Assembly (NCBI GenBank): GCA_028066595.1
Contig: JALCBJ010000012.1
Coordinates: 1 to 64,000 of the forward strand
Origin: Thermoanaerobaculia bacterium
GTDB lineage: Bacteria > Acidobacteriota > Thermoanaerobaculia > Multivoradales > J023
DNA: 64,000 nt
Direction: 5' to 3'
Shown here: positions 47,555-56,181 of the stretch, one piece after another
Layout of the letters: the number at the start of each line of letters is the position of its first letter
How positions within the stretch are numbered: the stretch's first letter is position 1
Notes under the pieces: model-generated
The model's input: the letters and a program-made list of their open reading frames with translations, nothing else
What the model was told of the DNA's origin: nothing
The model's database searches: none
Translations under genes and position numbers: made by a program

Positions 47555-47666
47555 GATCCTCCCTGCTCTGGAGTGAGGTTGGAACGCGGGGCAGCGGTGG
47601 GCTCTTGGGCCCTAGTAGGATTAGACGGACACAGTTCACAGTTTCCGGTCTCGACAACCGTTGACA

Positions 47667-47684
47667 TCACATCTCGCGATGTGA
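47667..47684. promoter_or_regulatory. Inverted repeat TCACATC-TCGC-GATGTGA upstream of the protease operon
   Basis: Perfect 7-bp arms, 4-bp spacer, ~113 bp upstream of the S8 start codon. Confidence 0.4.
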
Positions 47685-48249
47685 CTAGGGTCAGATCTCA
47701 CTGGACTGGCTGCCCATGTCGACGATCCTCGATAGCGTGGCCGTTTAGGACAGCGAGGACGTCGCCGGCAACATTGTGGCCATTGGCATCCACAATCCGA
47801 TCCACGTCCGGCCCGATGCCGAGGGGGCTACATCATCGTCTCGGGCGAGCGACGCAGGCCCAACAGGAGAAGCTCCTCCCCATGCCCGGAATGAGGACAC
47901 TCCTGTCAGCCACGCGGAGGTCGCTAGGCCGACAAGAGGCGGCAGTACGACGAGGACGCCCTCGTCGACTGTCTCCTCGCTTTCCTGACCCGACGCCGAT
48001 CCCGTCTAGTCCACCCCCGTTCTCAGCGCTGGTCCCTCGCTCCCGGGCGGCGTCGTTTCCATCGACGTGACCTTCGACTTCGTTGCTCGCGCCTCGCAGG
48101 GCCGAGCTCTCTATGCGTGGCCTGCGGCCAGCCTTGTTGCGCCTCTGCTCGGCTCCGTTTCGCCTAGGCATGCGCCGAACGACGCCCACCGCGAGGGCAA
48201 GGAGCCCAAGATGCAGAGCGAGCTGGCTTCGCCGAGACCGATCCGGCGT

Positions 48250-48620
48250 TCGAGCCCGAGACGATCGTCGATACCATGTCGCCCTCGTCCGAGAACAGTC
48301 CACCCACGACGCCCCAGAAACCTGTGGCGATCCCCAGTCTGTCGCCCGCTTCGTCCGCCAGATCCTCTCCGCCTGGGACCGTGAGGTCATCGGAGCGACC
48401 TACTTCGACATCCGCAGCCGAGCCATCGGCCACTAGCTGGCCAACATCGGGACCCTGACCCGCACCGCCATCGAGCCCCGCGACATCCCCACCAACGCCC
48501 TCCTGGCCAACGCCGTGAGCATCCTTCTCTCTACAACCACCCTGGCGCGGTGAACCCTGCTCCCACGATGATGGTGGGCACCTGGCGACGGCGAGGAGCG
48601 TCCCTCTCGAAGATCCCTCC
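48250..48620 (+). pseudogene. Decayed RadC/JAB (MPN)-family gene remnant
   Basis: RYHVALVREQS...PQSVARFVRQILSAWDREVIGATYFDIRSRAIGH*LANIGTLTRTAIEPRDIPTNALLANAVSILL then frameshift to LYNHPGAV, resembling RadC IGTLTxxxVxPREvxxxALxxxAxxxxxxHNHPSG. Confidence 0.7.
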
Positions 48621-48690
48621 CTTGGCTCAGTTGATGCTGCGTTGAACGAAGTCCAAGGGATTCTCTCCTTGTGATTTCGAAGGTCGAAAG

Positions 48691-49590
48691 CTAGATCAGA
48701 CCGACCTGCGACATGCTGAGATTCCAGACCTTTTCGACAAGCTCGTCGTCGAGAGCTTCGGGGTTGGGTTGCTTGACGTAGTCCTCGTAGATGAACTCGC
48801 CGGAGACGCCCTCGTACTGCGGCGCGATGGACATCGTAACGATGCGATCCGCGCCTACCTCACGCGGGTGCCCGAAGATCGTCGTGAGAATCCCGCCGAT
48901 GATCTTCCTCCATCCTTTGATATCCCGCCCATAGGCCACCTCGGTCTTGATCCATCCGGGGTTGAGAGCGTTCACCGTGACGCCCGTGCCTTCGAGCTCC
49001 CGGGCCATCTTCCGGGTGCACATGTTCAGGGCGAGCTTGGCCTGGGCGTAGGACCTCAAGGTCGCCCAGTTGCGCTCGAGCGATAGGTCGTCGAGGTGTA
49101 TGTGCCCGTACTTCTCCGTGGCCGAGGATAGGTGGACGATCCGAGAGGGCGCAGACTCCTTCAGCCGATCGAGGAGCAGGTGCGTGAGCAGGAACCCGCC
49201 CAGGTGGTTGACCGCCCAGGCGACCTCCATCCCGTCCTCGGTCATCCTTCGTTCCGCAAAATTGGCTCCGGCGCAGTTCACGAGGACATGGATCTCCGGG
49301 CAGCGCTGTAGCACCTCGTCGGCGCAACGCCGGACGCTGGCCTGGCTGGCCAGATCGCAATGCACGTACTGCGCACGACCGGGTTCCGTCGCCTGGTTGA
49401 TCGCGTCCACGACGGCCTTGGACTTGCTCTCGCTGCGCCCCAACACGACGAGTCCCGCGCCCATCTTGGCGAGCTTCTCTACCGCGACCCGCCCCATGCC
49501 ATCGGTGCCGCCGGTGAAGACCACGGTCTTTCCGGTCAGGTCCTGATTCTCGAGCGGTACATCCTGCAGTCGAATGATGTTCTTCTTCAT
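48691..49590 (-). CDS. Short-chain dehydrogenase/reductase
   Basis: GKTVVFTGGTDGMGRVAVEKLAKMGAGLVVLGRS, VNCAGANF, YAQAKLALNMCTRKMA, VNALNPGWIKTEVAYG. Confidence 0.92.
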   Translation of the reverse strand: MKKNIIRLQDVPLENQDLTGKTVVFTGGTDGMGRVAVEKLAKMGAGLVVLGRSESKSKAVVDAINQATEPGRAQYVHCDLASQASVRRCADEVLQRCPEIHVLVNCAGANFAERRMTEDGMEVAWAVNHLGGFLLTHLLLDRLKESAPSRIVHLSSATEKYGHIHLDDLSLERNWATLRSYAQAKLALNMCTRKMARELEGTGVTVNALNPGWIKTEVAYGRDIKGWRKIIGGILTTIFGHPREVGADRIVTMSIAPQYEGVSGEFIYEDYVKQPNPEALDDELVEKVWNLSMSQVGLI

Positions 49591-49667
49591 GACTGCCTCC
49601 TTTTCGCCTGAAAGTCTTGATATCGCGCTGCCCATGCCTCAACGACCTGGGGTGTCGGCAATCTAAT

Positions 49668-49683
49668 TACACTGTACAGTGTA
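49668..49683. promoter_or_regulatory. Putative TetR operator: 16-bp perfect palindrome TACACTGTACAGTGTA
   Basis: Perfect palindrome upstream of the SDR gene; shares half-site with 50403-50421. Confidence 0.65.
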
Positions 49684-49784
49684 GTGCATTGAATCTCAGT
49701 GTCAACCATAAACTGCACGGGTCGGTGCATTTTATGGGCGACTCGGATCCCGCCGAGGGGCACCGATTGGGACAGGAGGAGCGA

Positions 49785-50387
49785 TCAGGCGCGGTGGCGG
49801 CTGAGAAAGGTCTCGATCAGCTCCTTCCGCAGCGCCTTGACCTGGCGCGGAGGCATGGGACCTGCGATGAGCTGTGGCCACGACAGCGCTCCCCCCACCA
49901 TGGACCAGAACAGCGTCGCGGACAGCTTGACGTTGGAGGTCTGCAGCCGACCGTCTGCCTTCGCCGCTTTCAGCCAGGTCACCAGGGAGTTGTCGCCCGC
50001 TTCGTATCGCGCGAATGACTCACGGGCGAGCTCGGTGTCGCGGATGATCATTCCCAGCGCCATCCGCGACAGCCCGTACCAGGATGGGTTCTCGATGACC
50101 GCGAGCTTGGCGTCGACGAAGTCCGAAAGCTGATCGGCGAGGCTACGGTCCGGATCGTAGGGGATGGCCTTCAGGGCTTGGGAATCCTGCAGGAACCGGT
50201 CGAGCACCGCCTGGTACAGCTGCTCCTTGCTGGGAAAGTGGTTGTACACGGTGCGCTTGGAGGCCACGGCGATCTCCGCGATCCGGTCCATGCTCGTGTT
50301 GTCGTACCCCTCCTGCACGAAGGCCTGCACGGCCGCGTCCAGGATGGATTCCCGTTTCTTGCTCGTATCTCGTTTCTTGCGCGCCAT
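49785..50387 (-). CDS. TetR/AcrR family transcriptional regulator
   Basis: RESILDAAVQAFVQEGYDNTSMDRIAEIAVASKRTVYNHFPSKEQLYQAVL HTH. Confidence 0.93.
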   Translation of the reverse strand: MARKKRDTSKKRESILDAAVQAFVQEGYDNTSMDRIAEIAVASKRTVYNHFPSKEQLYQAVLDRFLQDSQALKAIPYDPDRSLADQLSDFVDAKLAVIENPSWYGLSRMALGMIIRDTELARESFARYEAGDNSLVTWLKAAKADGRLQTSNVKLSATLFWSMVGGALSWPQLIAGPMPPRQVKALRKELIETFLSRHRA

Positions 50388-50402
50388 CTAGATATCTCCA
50401 GC

Positions 50403-50421
50403 ACACTACACTGTGTAGTGT
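50403..50421. promoter_or_regulatory. Putative TetR autoregulatory operator ACACTACAC-T-GTGTAGTGT
   Basis: 9-bp perfect arms around one base, immediately upstream of the tetR start codon. Confidence 0.65.
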
Positions 50422-50592
50422 AGAAACACGCTCGGACACCGTGCAAGTGTCCGATACTGGGGCTCCCGTTTCTCGGTGTTTCTATAGTGGACCCCCCAAC
50501 GAGGTCCCCTTCTCGCCCAAGGCTTGCCCTACAGGTGAATCACCAGGACTCATGTGGAAAAGGACAATCTCATATGGAGCTCTGGCTCACCG

Positions 50593-51246
50593 TCAGAGCC
50601 GCGCTGCAATGGAGTTGATCTCGCCCGAGTCGAGGGTCTCACCATCCATCCCTTCGCGCGCTGCGACGATCATCGCGCGACCGATCTCAGCGTTCGAAGT
50701 CGCTCCGCCGAAGAGTCGAATCAAGGGCGTTAGCGGGGTGAACAAGGCATAGGCAAACTTGTAGAGCGCCCCACGGAGTTGCGCCCCGTGAAGCCCGCGG
50801 ATGAACGCGGGCCGAAACACGACGACGCTAGCCAACCCCAACGCTCCCAACTCGTCCTCGGTGCGTTTCTTCACTTGCGCCCACATCGCCTTGCCGTCCG
50901 CGCCCGAGCCCGAGAGAAAGCAGAACTGCGCGTTGGGGTTCTGCTCGAGCAGCGTGCGCGCCGCGTGCATCGCCAAGGTGTAGGTGATGTGAGTGTAGGT
51001 TGCCTCGTCGAGGCCGCCCGACGAGATACCGAGGCACCAGAAGCACACGTCGACCTTTGCCAGTTGGTCGGCGATGCCCGACAGGTCGGCCATGTCGCCG
51101 ACGACCAGCTCGGTCAGCTTGGAGTGCTCGACGCCGGTGGGGCGCCTCCCCAGTACGGTCACAGCCGTCACGTCGGGGGCGCTCAGGGCCTCCGCCAACA
51201 CGCCGATACCCACGAAGCCGGTCGCGCCGCTGATCAGTACGTGCAT
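50593..51246 (-). CDS. NAD(P)-binding SDR/NmrA-like protein
   Basis: MHVLISGATGFVGIGVLAEAL, VTVLGRRP, FCFLSGSGAD...WAQVKKRTEDEL, VVVFRPAFIRG. Confidence 0.83.
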   Translation of the reverse strand: MHVLISGATGFVGIGVLAEALSAPDVTAVTVLGRRPTGVEHSKLTELVVGDMADLSGIADQLAKVDVCFWCLGISSGGLDEATYTHITYTLAMHAARTLLEQNPNAQFCFLSGSGADGKAMWAQVKKRTEDELGALGLASVVVFRPAFIRGLHGAQLRGALYKFAYALFTPLTPLIRLFGGATSNAEIGRAMIVAAREGMDGETLDSGEINSIAARL

Positions 51247-51336
51247 GAATCCAATCTCCTTACCTGGGTGTCGGGGTACGGTCAGGTCCATCTTCGCCAA
51301 TGCAAGGGCGACGTCGGCGTCGACCTCGTACCGTAC

Positions 51337-51460
51337 CTAGAAGTTGGTTCCCGAGAGCTGATCCGAGAGATCCCAGAGGCGGGCAGCTTCCTCCGCGTCA
51401 AACGCGTAGGGGCGTATCCGCCTTGCATGACGTTGTCGCTCTCTGCTGGTTTCGAAACCT
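51337..51460 (-). pseudogene. C-terminal fragment of an SDR-type oxidoreductase
   Basis: RRIRPYAFDAEEAARLWDLSDQLSGTNF* resembles SDR C-termini (..RLWelSEeLtG..); no N-terminal part adjacent. Confidence 0.45.
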
Positions 51461-51488
51461 GCCAGAGCCCGTTTCTGTTGAACAGAGC

Positions 51489-52679
51489 CTATTCCTGTAG
51501 AAGATGGAAATCTCGAACCAGATGGACCGAGCCGCCTTCCCATTCCAACTCGATGTCCTGGCCTGACATGGCTTCGACGGCTCTCTGAATTCCCTCACTG
51601 GAGAGCTCGGTGGCGGTTCCGTTGATCGAGGTCAGATGAATCCCCGGTTCGAGCCCCGCCTTGTGTGCGGGCGAATCGTCCCAGACCAGTGCGACCGAGA
51701 TCTTCCCGTCGAAGGCCAGCGTGAACCCGAAGGATGGCCGGACAAACGGACCGTCGGAGTACTTCGCGAAGTAGGCAGCTCCGGATCTCGCATCGAACGT
51801 GACGATGAAGTGCTCGAGCATTGCCGCACCGATGAGACTCGGTGACGAATCTCGCCGGATCGCACCGACGCGGCCGAGCTTCAAGTTGTCTATCGACAGC
51901 GTTTTCAGTTCGGCTTGCAGTTGATCGCTGTCGGGTGCTTGACCGCCGAGGGAGCCGCCCGCGGATCCGAAGCCAGCCCGGGATGTTCCGATGCCGCCAC
52001 CCTGTTCGGCCCCCGCGAAATCGGCTTTCGAGATCGCAAAGTAACCTGGAGAACCCGTATCGAACATGGCTTTGCTTCGGGCCCGCTTCGCGAACTGGAC
52101 GTCGAGGATCGGCGCGTGAGGATAGCCGAAGCCATGGAGTGGAACCTTGGTGGCGTTGCCGACGGAAGGTAACTTCTGGGCGTCCGTATCGAAACGCAGA
52201 ACGGAATTCTGTAGGTCGATCTGCCACGCGCCCAACGGAAGGAGCTCCGAACCGAAAAGGCCGTCTCCGAGAAAGAACTTCGTGGTTTCCGAAGTCGAGA
52301 AATCCGCAGAGAACATCGGCACCTTGTGAAACGTGACCCCGCCCAACTTTAGTGTCGCCTGCACGATGTCGCTTTCGATGACGACTCCGTGGGAGTCTCT
52401 GCCTTGGCTCTTGCCTACGACCTCCAGGCCCAGTTCCTTCGCGAGTGCCGTGTCGATCATCGACGGAGACCCCGTGTCGACGACGAAGCGCCTCGTCTGC
52501 CCGCCGATCTCGACTTCGACGTGGAGCTTGGTGGCCATGGTCCGCAGTGGAACCTCGGTCGAGGTGGAGCCCTCTCCGAGGTAGGGTCCCTCGATGATCC
52601 ACTCGGGAGGCTGATCCTGCGCAGCTGCTGCAGCACAGAAAACCAAAAGCCCGAGTAGACATCCAATGCGATTCTTCAT
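51489..52679 (-). CDS. Retropepsin-like aspartyl protease with C-terminal PDZ domain
   Basis: Signal peptide; VEVEIGGQTRRFVVDTGSPSMID and AMFDTGSPGYFAISK; PDZ-like SVALVWDDSPAHKAGLEPGIHLTSINGT. Confidence 0.83.
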   Translation of the reverse strand: MKNRIGCLLGLLVFCAAAAAQDQPPEWIIEGPYLGEGSTSTEVPLRTMATKLHVEVEIGGQTRRFVVDTGSPSMIDTALAKELGLEVVGKSQGRDSHGVVIESDIVQATLKLGGVTFHKVPMFSADFSTSETTKFFLGDGLFGSELLPLGAWQIDLQNSVLRFDTDAQKLPSVGNATKVPLHGFGYPHAPILDVQFAKRARSKAMFDTGSPGYFAISKADFAGAEQGGGIGTSRAGFGSAGGSLGGQAPDSDQLQAELKTLSIDNLKLGRVGAIRRDSSPSLIGAAMLEHFIVTFDARSGAAYFAKYSDGPFVRPSFGFTLAFDGKISVALVWDDSPAHKAGLEPGIHLTSINGTATELSSEGIQRAVEAMSGQDIELEWEGGSVHLVRDFHLLQE

Positions 52680-52758
52680 CGACGTGTATCTCTGTGAAAC
52701 GTCGTGTCGAGCACGAACATTGTGGCTATCTCACTTTGGGGGATCGTCGAGGCGTTGC

Positions 52759-55005
52759 CTACGATGTCCGCCACCGGCGGGAGCGAGGTCGCGGACAGTG
52801 CCGACGAGCGTGAAGAGCCGAGAAGCGTGGTCGAGCTACGGTACAGCAGGGTCCGCCCGCCCACGCCGAGCGTTCCAGGAGGACGACGTCGCTCTCGCTT
52901 CGTTCGACCTGAACGAAGACGAGAGTCGTGCCGTCGGGTGAGGCAGCCAGTGTATTCGGTGTATACGGAACAGGTTTTTCCGGTCGGTAGCGGGTGGTGA
53001 TGCTCTCGGCCTCGAAATCGTAGAACGCAAGGCCGGCATCGGCTCCCCGTCTCACGAACCAGATGCCGTTCTGGGTCACCGTCCAATGGCCGAATTCAGA
53101 AAGAACCATCTCGTCGAGCAGGATGGTGTCGGGGCCACCGGTGAGCGGAACTTGCCAGATCCCCGGTTCGTCGTGTTTGAAGAAGATCAAGCGCTGTCCG
53201 GAGGGATCTTCCATTCCTCGAAATCCACCGTCACGGGTGATCTGCTGGACCCTCTCACCGTCGATCTGCATTCTCCAGATCTGCCAATCCCCCGAACGGT
53301 CGGAGGCGAAGTAGATCCACTGTCCGTCGTTGGAAAAGGATGCGTTCAGCTCGTTCGCTCGGCCGTCGGTCAACCGTTCGGGGCGCCTTTCCTCGCCTGC
53401 GACGGTGTAGAGATCGGCACCGGTTTCACCGTGGGCATGGAAAGCCAGGGAGCGGCCGTCCGGGGACCAGGACGGCATGGCGACGATCTTCCCTCGGAAG
53501 TCGGTGTGCTGTCGGACGCCGGTTCCGTCTCGGTGGCTCGTGTAGATCTCGAAGAAACCAGAGCGGTTCGACACGAAGGCCAGCCTCTCTCCGTCCGGAG
53601 AAACGTGCGGCTGCAGCTCCTGCCTCGTAGAACCGGCGGCGAGTCTCGGTAGGGGCGGACCGTCGCTCCCGCCATCTTCTAGATCGACCGTGTAGATGTT
53701 GGTGTCGTCGTCGTAGCGGCTGAAGACGAGGCGGTCGTCGGCCCGCGACAGGCTGGGCCAGTAGACGAGATGGTCAGACCGGCGGACGGGTGTAGGTCGG
53801 CCACCGATCGCGGGCAGGCTCCAGAGGGCCGGGATTCCGCCATAGCTCGCGGAATAGACCAGACGGTTGCCGTCCGACGTCCAGTCCAGGCCCATGACGA
53901 TTCTGTTCTCCGAGGAGAGCCGTCGCGGCTCACCTCCGCCTACGGAAATCACGTACACATCGCCGCGGCCATCGGGGAAGGCCCGGGTGAATGCGACCTG
54001 AGCGCCGTCGGGCGAAAACATCGGATACTGGTCGCCCCGTGCTCCGCTTGGCGGATTCGTCAGGAACTGCCGGTCACCGCTGGCGATCTCCGTCAGGATC
54101 ACCCGCCGTGGCGAGTCGGGCGACGTCGATTCCGACGAGGCCAGCCACTCCCCGTCGGGGCTCCAGGCCAGCCGGCCCATGATGCGTTGCCAGCACGGGG
54201 AGATGAGATCCGGCGTTCCCCCGGTCGCGGGCGCAACGTAGAGCCCGCAGCCTTCATCCGACCTGCGGTACCAGGCGAGCCGTTCGCCGCCCGGGGACCA
54301 GGTCGGCCCGCCATCCGCGCCGTGCTCGTGGGTCAGTCGAACGACTTCTTCGGAACCGATGTCTTTGACGAAAATGTCCCAGCTGGCCGAGGAGTGGAGG
54401 TCTCCGTCGGTGTCGACAGGGTGAACGAACGCCACGCGAGTGCCGTCGGGTGAGATGGCGGGGTACATCTCCCGCCCGGGGAGAGTGGTCACAGGGACCG
54501 AGAGGGGTGTCGTCCCGGCGGCGCGCAGCGTTGGGACGCGGTCGCTTCTACCGTCTGCCATGACCAAGACGACGGCGGCCCCCAGGATGCCGGTGGCAGC
54601 CAAGGCTCTTCGCCGAAGCAGGCGGCGTCGGTCGACTGCCTGCGCTACCGCTCGGGTGGCAGGCGACGTGTCGGTGTCGACCGGGCGCACCTCGGCGACC
54701 ATGCGATATCCCGACTTGCTGACGGTCTGGATGTAGGTCGGGCGACGCCAGTCGTCTTCGAGTACCTTCCTCAAGGAGGCGACAGCTCTCGCAACGACGT
54801 TCTCGGTGACGGTGACGTCGGCCCAGATCGTTTGCAGGAGCTCGTCGCGGCTGACCACCTGTCCCTGTCGGGTCGACAGCATCTCGAGCACTGCCATGAC
54901 CTTGGGCTCGAGCCGGTGGGTCAGGCCGTCTCGGCTGATCTGGTGGAGGCGTGGCTCGACAGTCCAGGGCCCGATCGTGAAGACCTGCCAGCGTGATCTG
55001 TCCAT
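52759..55005 (-). CDS. Winged-helix (OmpR/CadC-type) regulator with TM and TolB-like beta-propeller
   Basis: N-terminal wHTH GLTHRLEPKVMAVLEMLSTRQGQVVSRDELLQTIWADVTVTENVVARAVASLRKVL..YIQTVSKSGYRM; TM; repeated SPDGxxLAF/WSPGG PD40 motifs. Confidence 0.9.
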   Translation of the reverse strand: MDRSRWQVFTIGPWTVEPRLHQISRDGLTHRLEPKVMAVLEMLSTRQGQVVSRDELLQTIWADVTVTENVVARAVASLRKVLEDDWRRPTYIQTVSKSGYRMVAEVRPVDTDTSPATRAVAQAVDRRRLLRRRALAATGILGAAVVLVMADGRSDRVPTLRAAGTTPLSVPVTTLPGREMYPAISPDGTRVAFVHPVDTDGDLHSSASWDIFVKDIGSEEVVRLTHEHGADGGPTWSPGGERLAWYRRSDEGCGLYVAPATGGTPDLISPCWQRIMGRLAWSPDGEWLASSESTSPDSPRRVILTEIASGDRQFLTNPPSGARGDQYPMFSPDGAQVAFTRAFPDGRGDVYVISVGGGEPRRLSSENRIVMGLDWTSDGNRLVYSASYGGIPALWSLPAIGGRPTPVRRSDHLVYWPSLSRADDRLVFSRYDDDTNIYTVDLEDGGSDGPPLPRLAAGSTRQELQPHVSPDGERLAFVSNRSGFFEIYTSHRDGTGVRQHTDFRGKIVAMPSWSPDGRSLAFHAHGETGADLYTVAGEERRPERLTDGRANELNASFSNDGQWIYFASDRSGDWQIWRMQIDGERVQQITRDGGFRGMEDPSGQRLIFFKHDEPGIWQVPLTGGPDTILLDEMVLSEFGHWTVTQNGIWFVRRGADAGLAFYDFEAESITTRYRPEKPVPYTPNTLAASPDGTTLVFVQVERSESDVVLLERSAWAGGPCCTVARPRFSALHARRHCPRPRSRRWRTS

Positions 55006-55218
55006 GGTGCAGATTCTCCCTCGGGTTTCCTACGACGTGCGACGCCGGAGAGTTAACTCGGGACCGGTCTTGCTCGATGGATGAGACCGTGCAATTTCAT
55101 CAACATAGGTTCAAGCATTTCATCTCTGTCCTCGCCTACCGTCGCGGTAGGTCGCACGCGCCTGGCCGCGCTGGCTCTGGCTGAAACCACAGATCTATCG
55201 ACAGGATGGAGAATCGCG

Positions 55219-56064
55219 ATGAAGAGAACGATCGGACGCACGACGAGCAAGACGATCCGCACGGTGACGATGCTCGTGGCGATTGCACTGACATTCCAGA
55301 CTACCGCTTCGTGCCAGCAGGACATCCCCGAATCGGCGAAGAAGATCATGGCCATCTTCCAGGAAGCGGAAAGCTGGCCAGCGTATGGCCCGGGCGAGAT
55401 CGGCAACCGTCCCGGCAAGTTCAAGCCCGTCCGCTCGGTCTTCGCTCGGGAGACCAACTTGTCCTCTGGGCAACCCACGAGCGTCCGCGCGGTCTGGGAG
55501 GTCGACCAGATAGCTTGGGAAGGCCGTCCCGTGACGATGATCAGCTGGTTCAGTGGCGGACAGGTGGCACCGCGTTCCAGCGTCGGATACGTGAGTCCGG
55601 AAACGGGAGCGCTCTTGTATCGGGAGATCTCGTCGACGACGAAGATCACGATGACCCTCGTCGAGCCGAAACGATTCATCGATCAGGCGATCGATCGCGA
55701 GGGCAAGGTCGAATCCGAGACCGTCGACCATCAGGAACCGGCGTTCGATCGTTGGGCGCTCGGTCAGATGATGGCCGGGATGGAACTGAAGGAAGGTCTG
55801 AAATTCAAGATGAAGGGGCTCTATCCCGGAGTGAAGGAAGCGCTCGAGTATCTCGTCTATGTGGGTACGCGCACCACGATCCAGGACACGCAAGGCAACG
55901 ACCTGGAAGTGTGGCCCGTACTGCATCCGTTGGGAGGATCGAACATCGGGACGTACTACGTGGACTCTCGCGAACCCTACATGTTCGGCTTCGAAATGCG
56001 CGACATCGTGACCGACCAGGTCGGCATGCGCATCACGCTGAGTCACTACCAGTTGTTGGACTGA
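55219..56064 (+). CDS. Exported hypothetical protein
   Basis: Signal peptide MKRTIGRTTSKTIRTVTMLVAIALTFQTTASCQQ; no recognised family. Confidence 0.65.
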   Translation: MKRTIGRTTSKTIRTVTMLVAIALTFQTTASCQQDIPESAKKIMAIFQEAESWPAYGPGEIGNRPGKFKPVRSVFARETNLSSGQPTSVRAVWEVDQIAWEGRPVTMISWFSGGQVAPRSSVGYVSPETGALLYREISSTTKITMTLVEPKRFIDQAIDREGKVESETVDHQEPAFDRWALGQMMAGMELKEGLKFKMKGLYPGVKEALEYLVYVGTRTTIQDTQGNDLEVWPVLHPLGGSNIGTYYVDSREPYMFGFEMRDIVTDQVGMRITLSHYQLLD

Positions 56065-56181
56065 GCAGAGCCTCTTCGCCGGCGAAGGGGCGTGCCCGAT
56101 GGGCCGCCTTCACTTTCTCGTCAGGACTCGGTCATGACTTTCCGAGGCATCTCGTCGAGTCTGGCCTCGAAGGAGGTCCCT

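Noticed and set aside
54977-55005. Alternative reading of the 52759-55005 C-terminal tail as a frameshift
   Set aside because: The last ~30 residues of the protein look unusual (RSAWAGGPCCTVARPRFSALHARRH), but I could not identify a better frame, so no frameshift is claimed.
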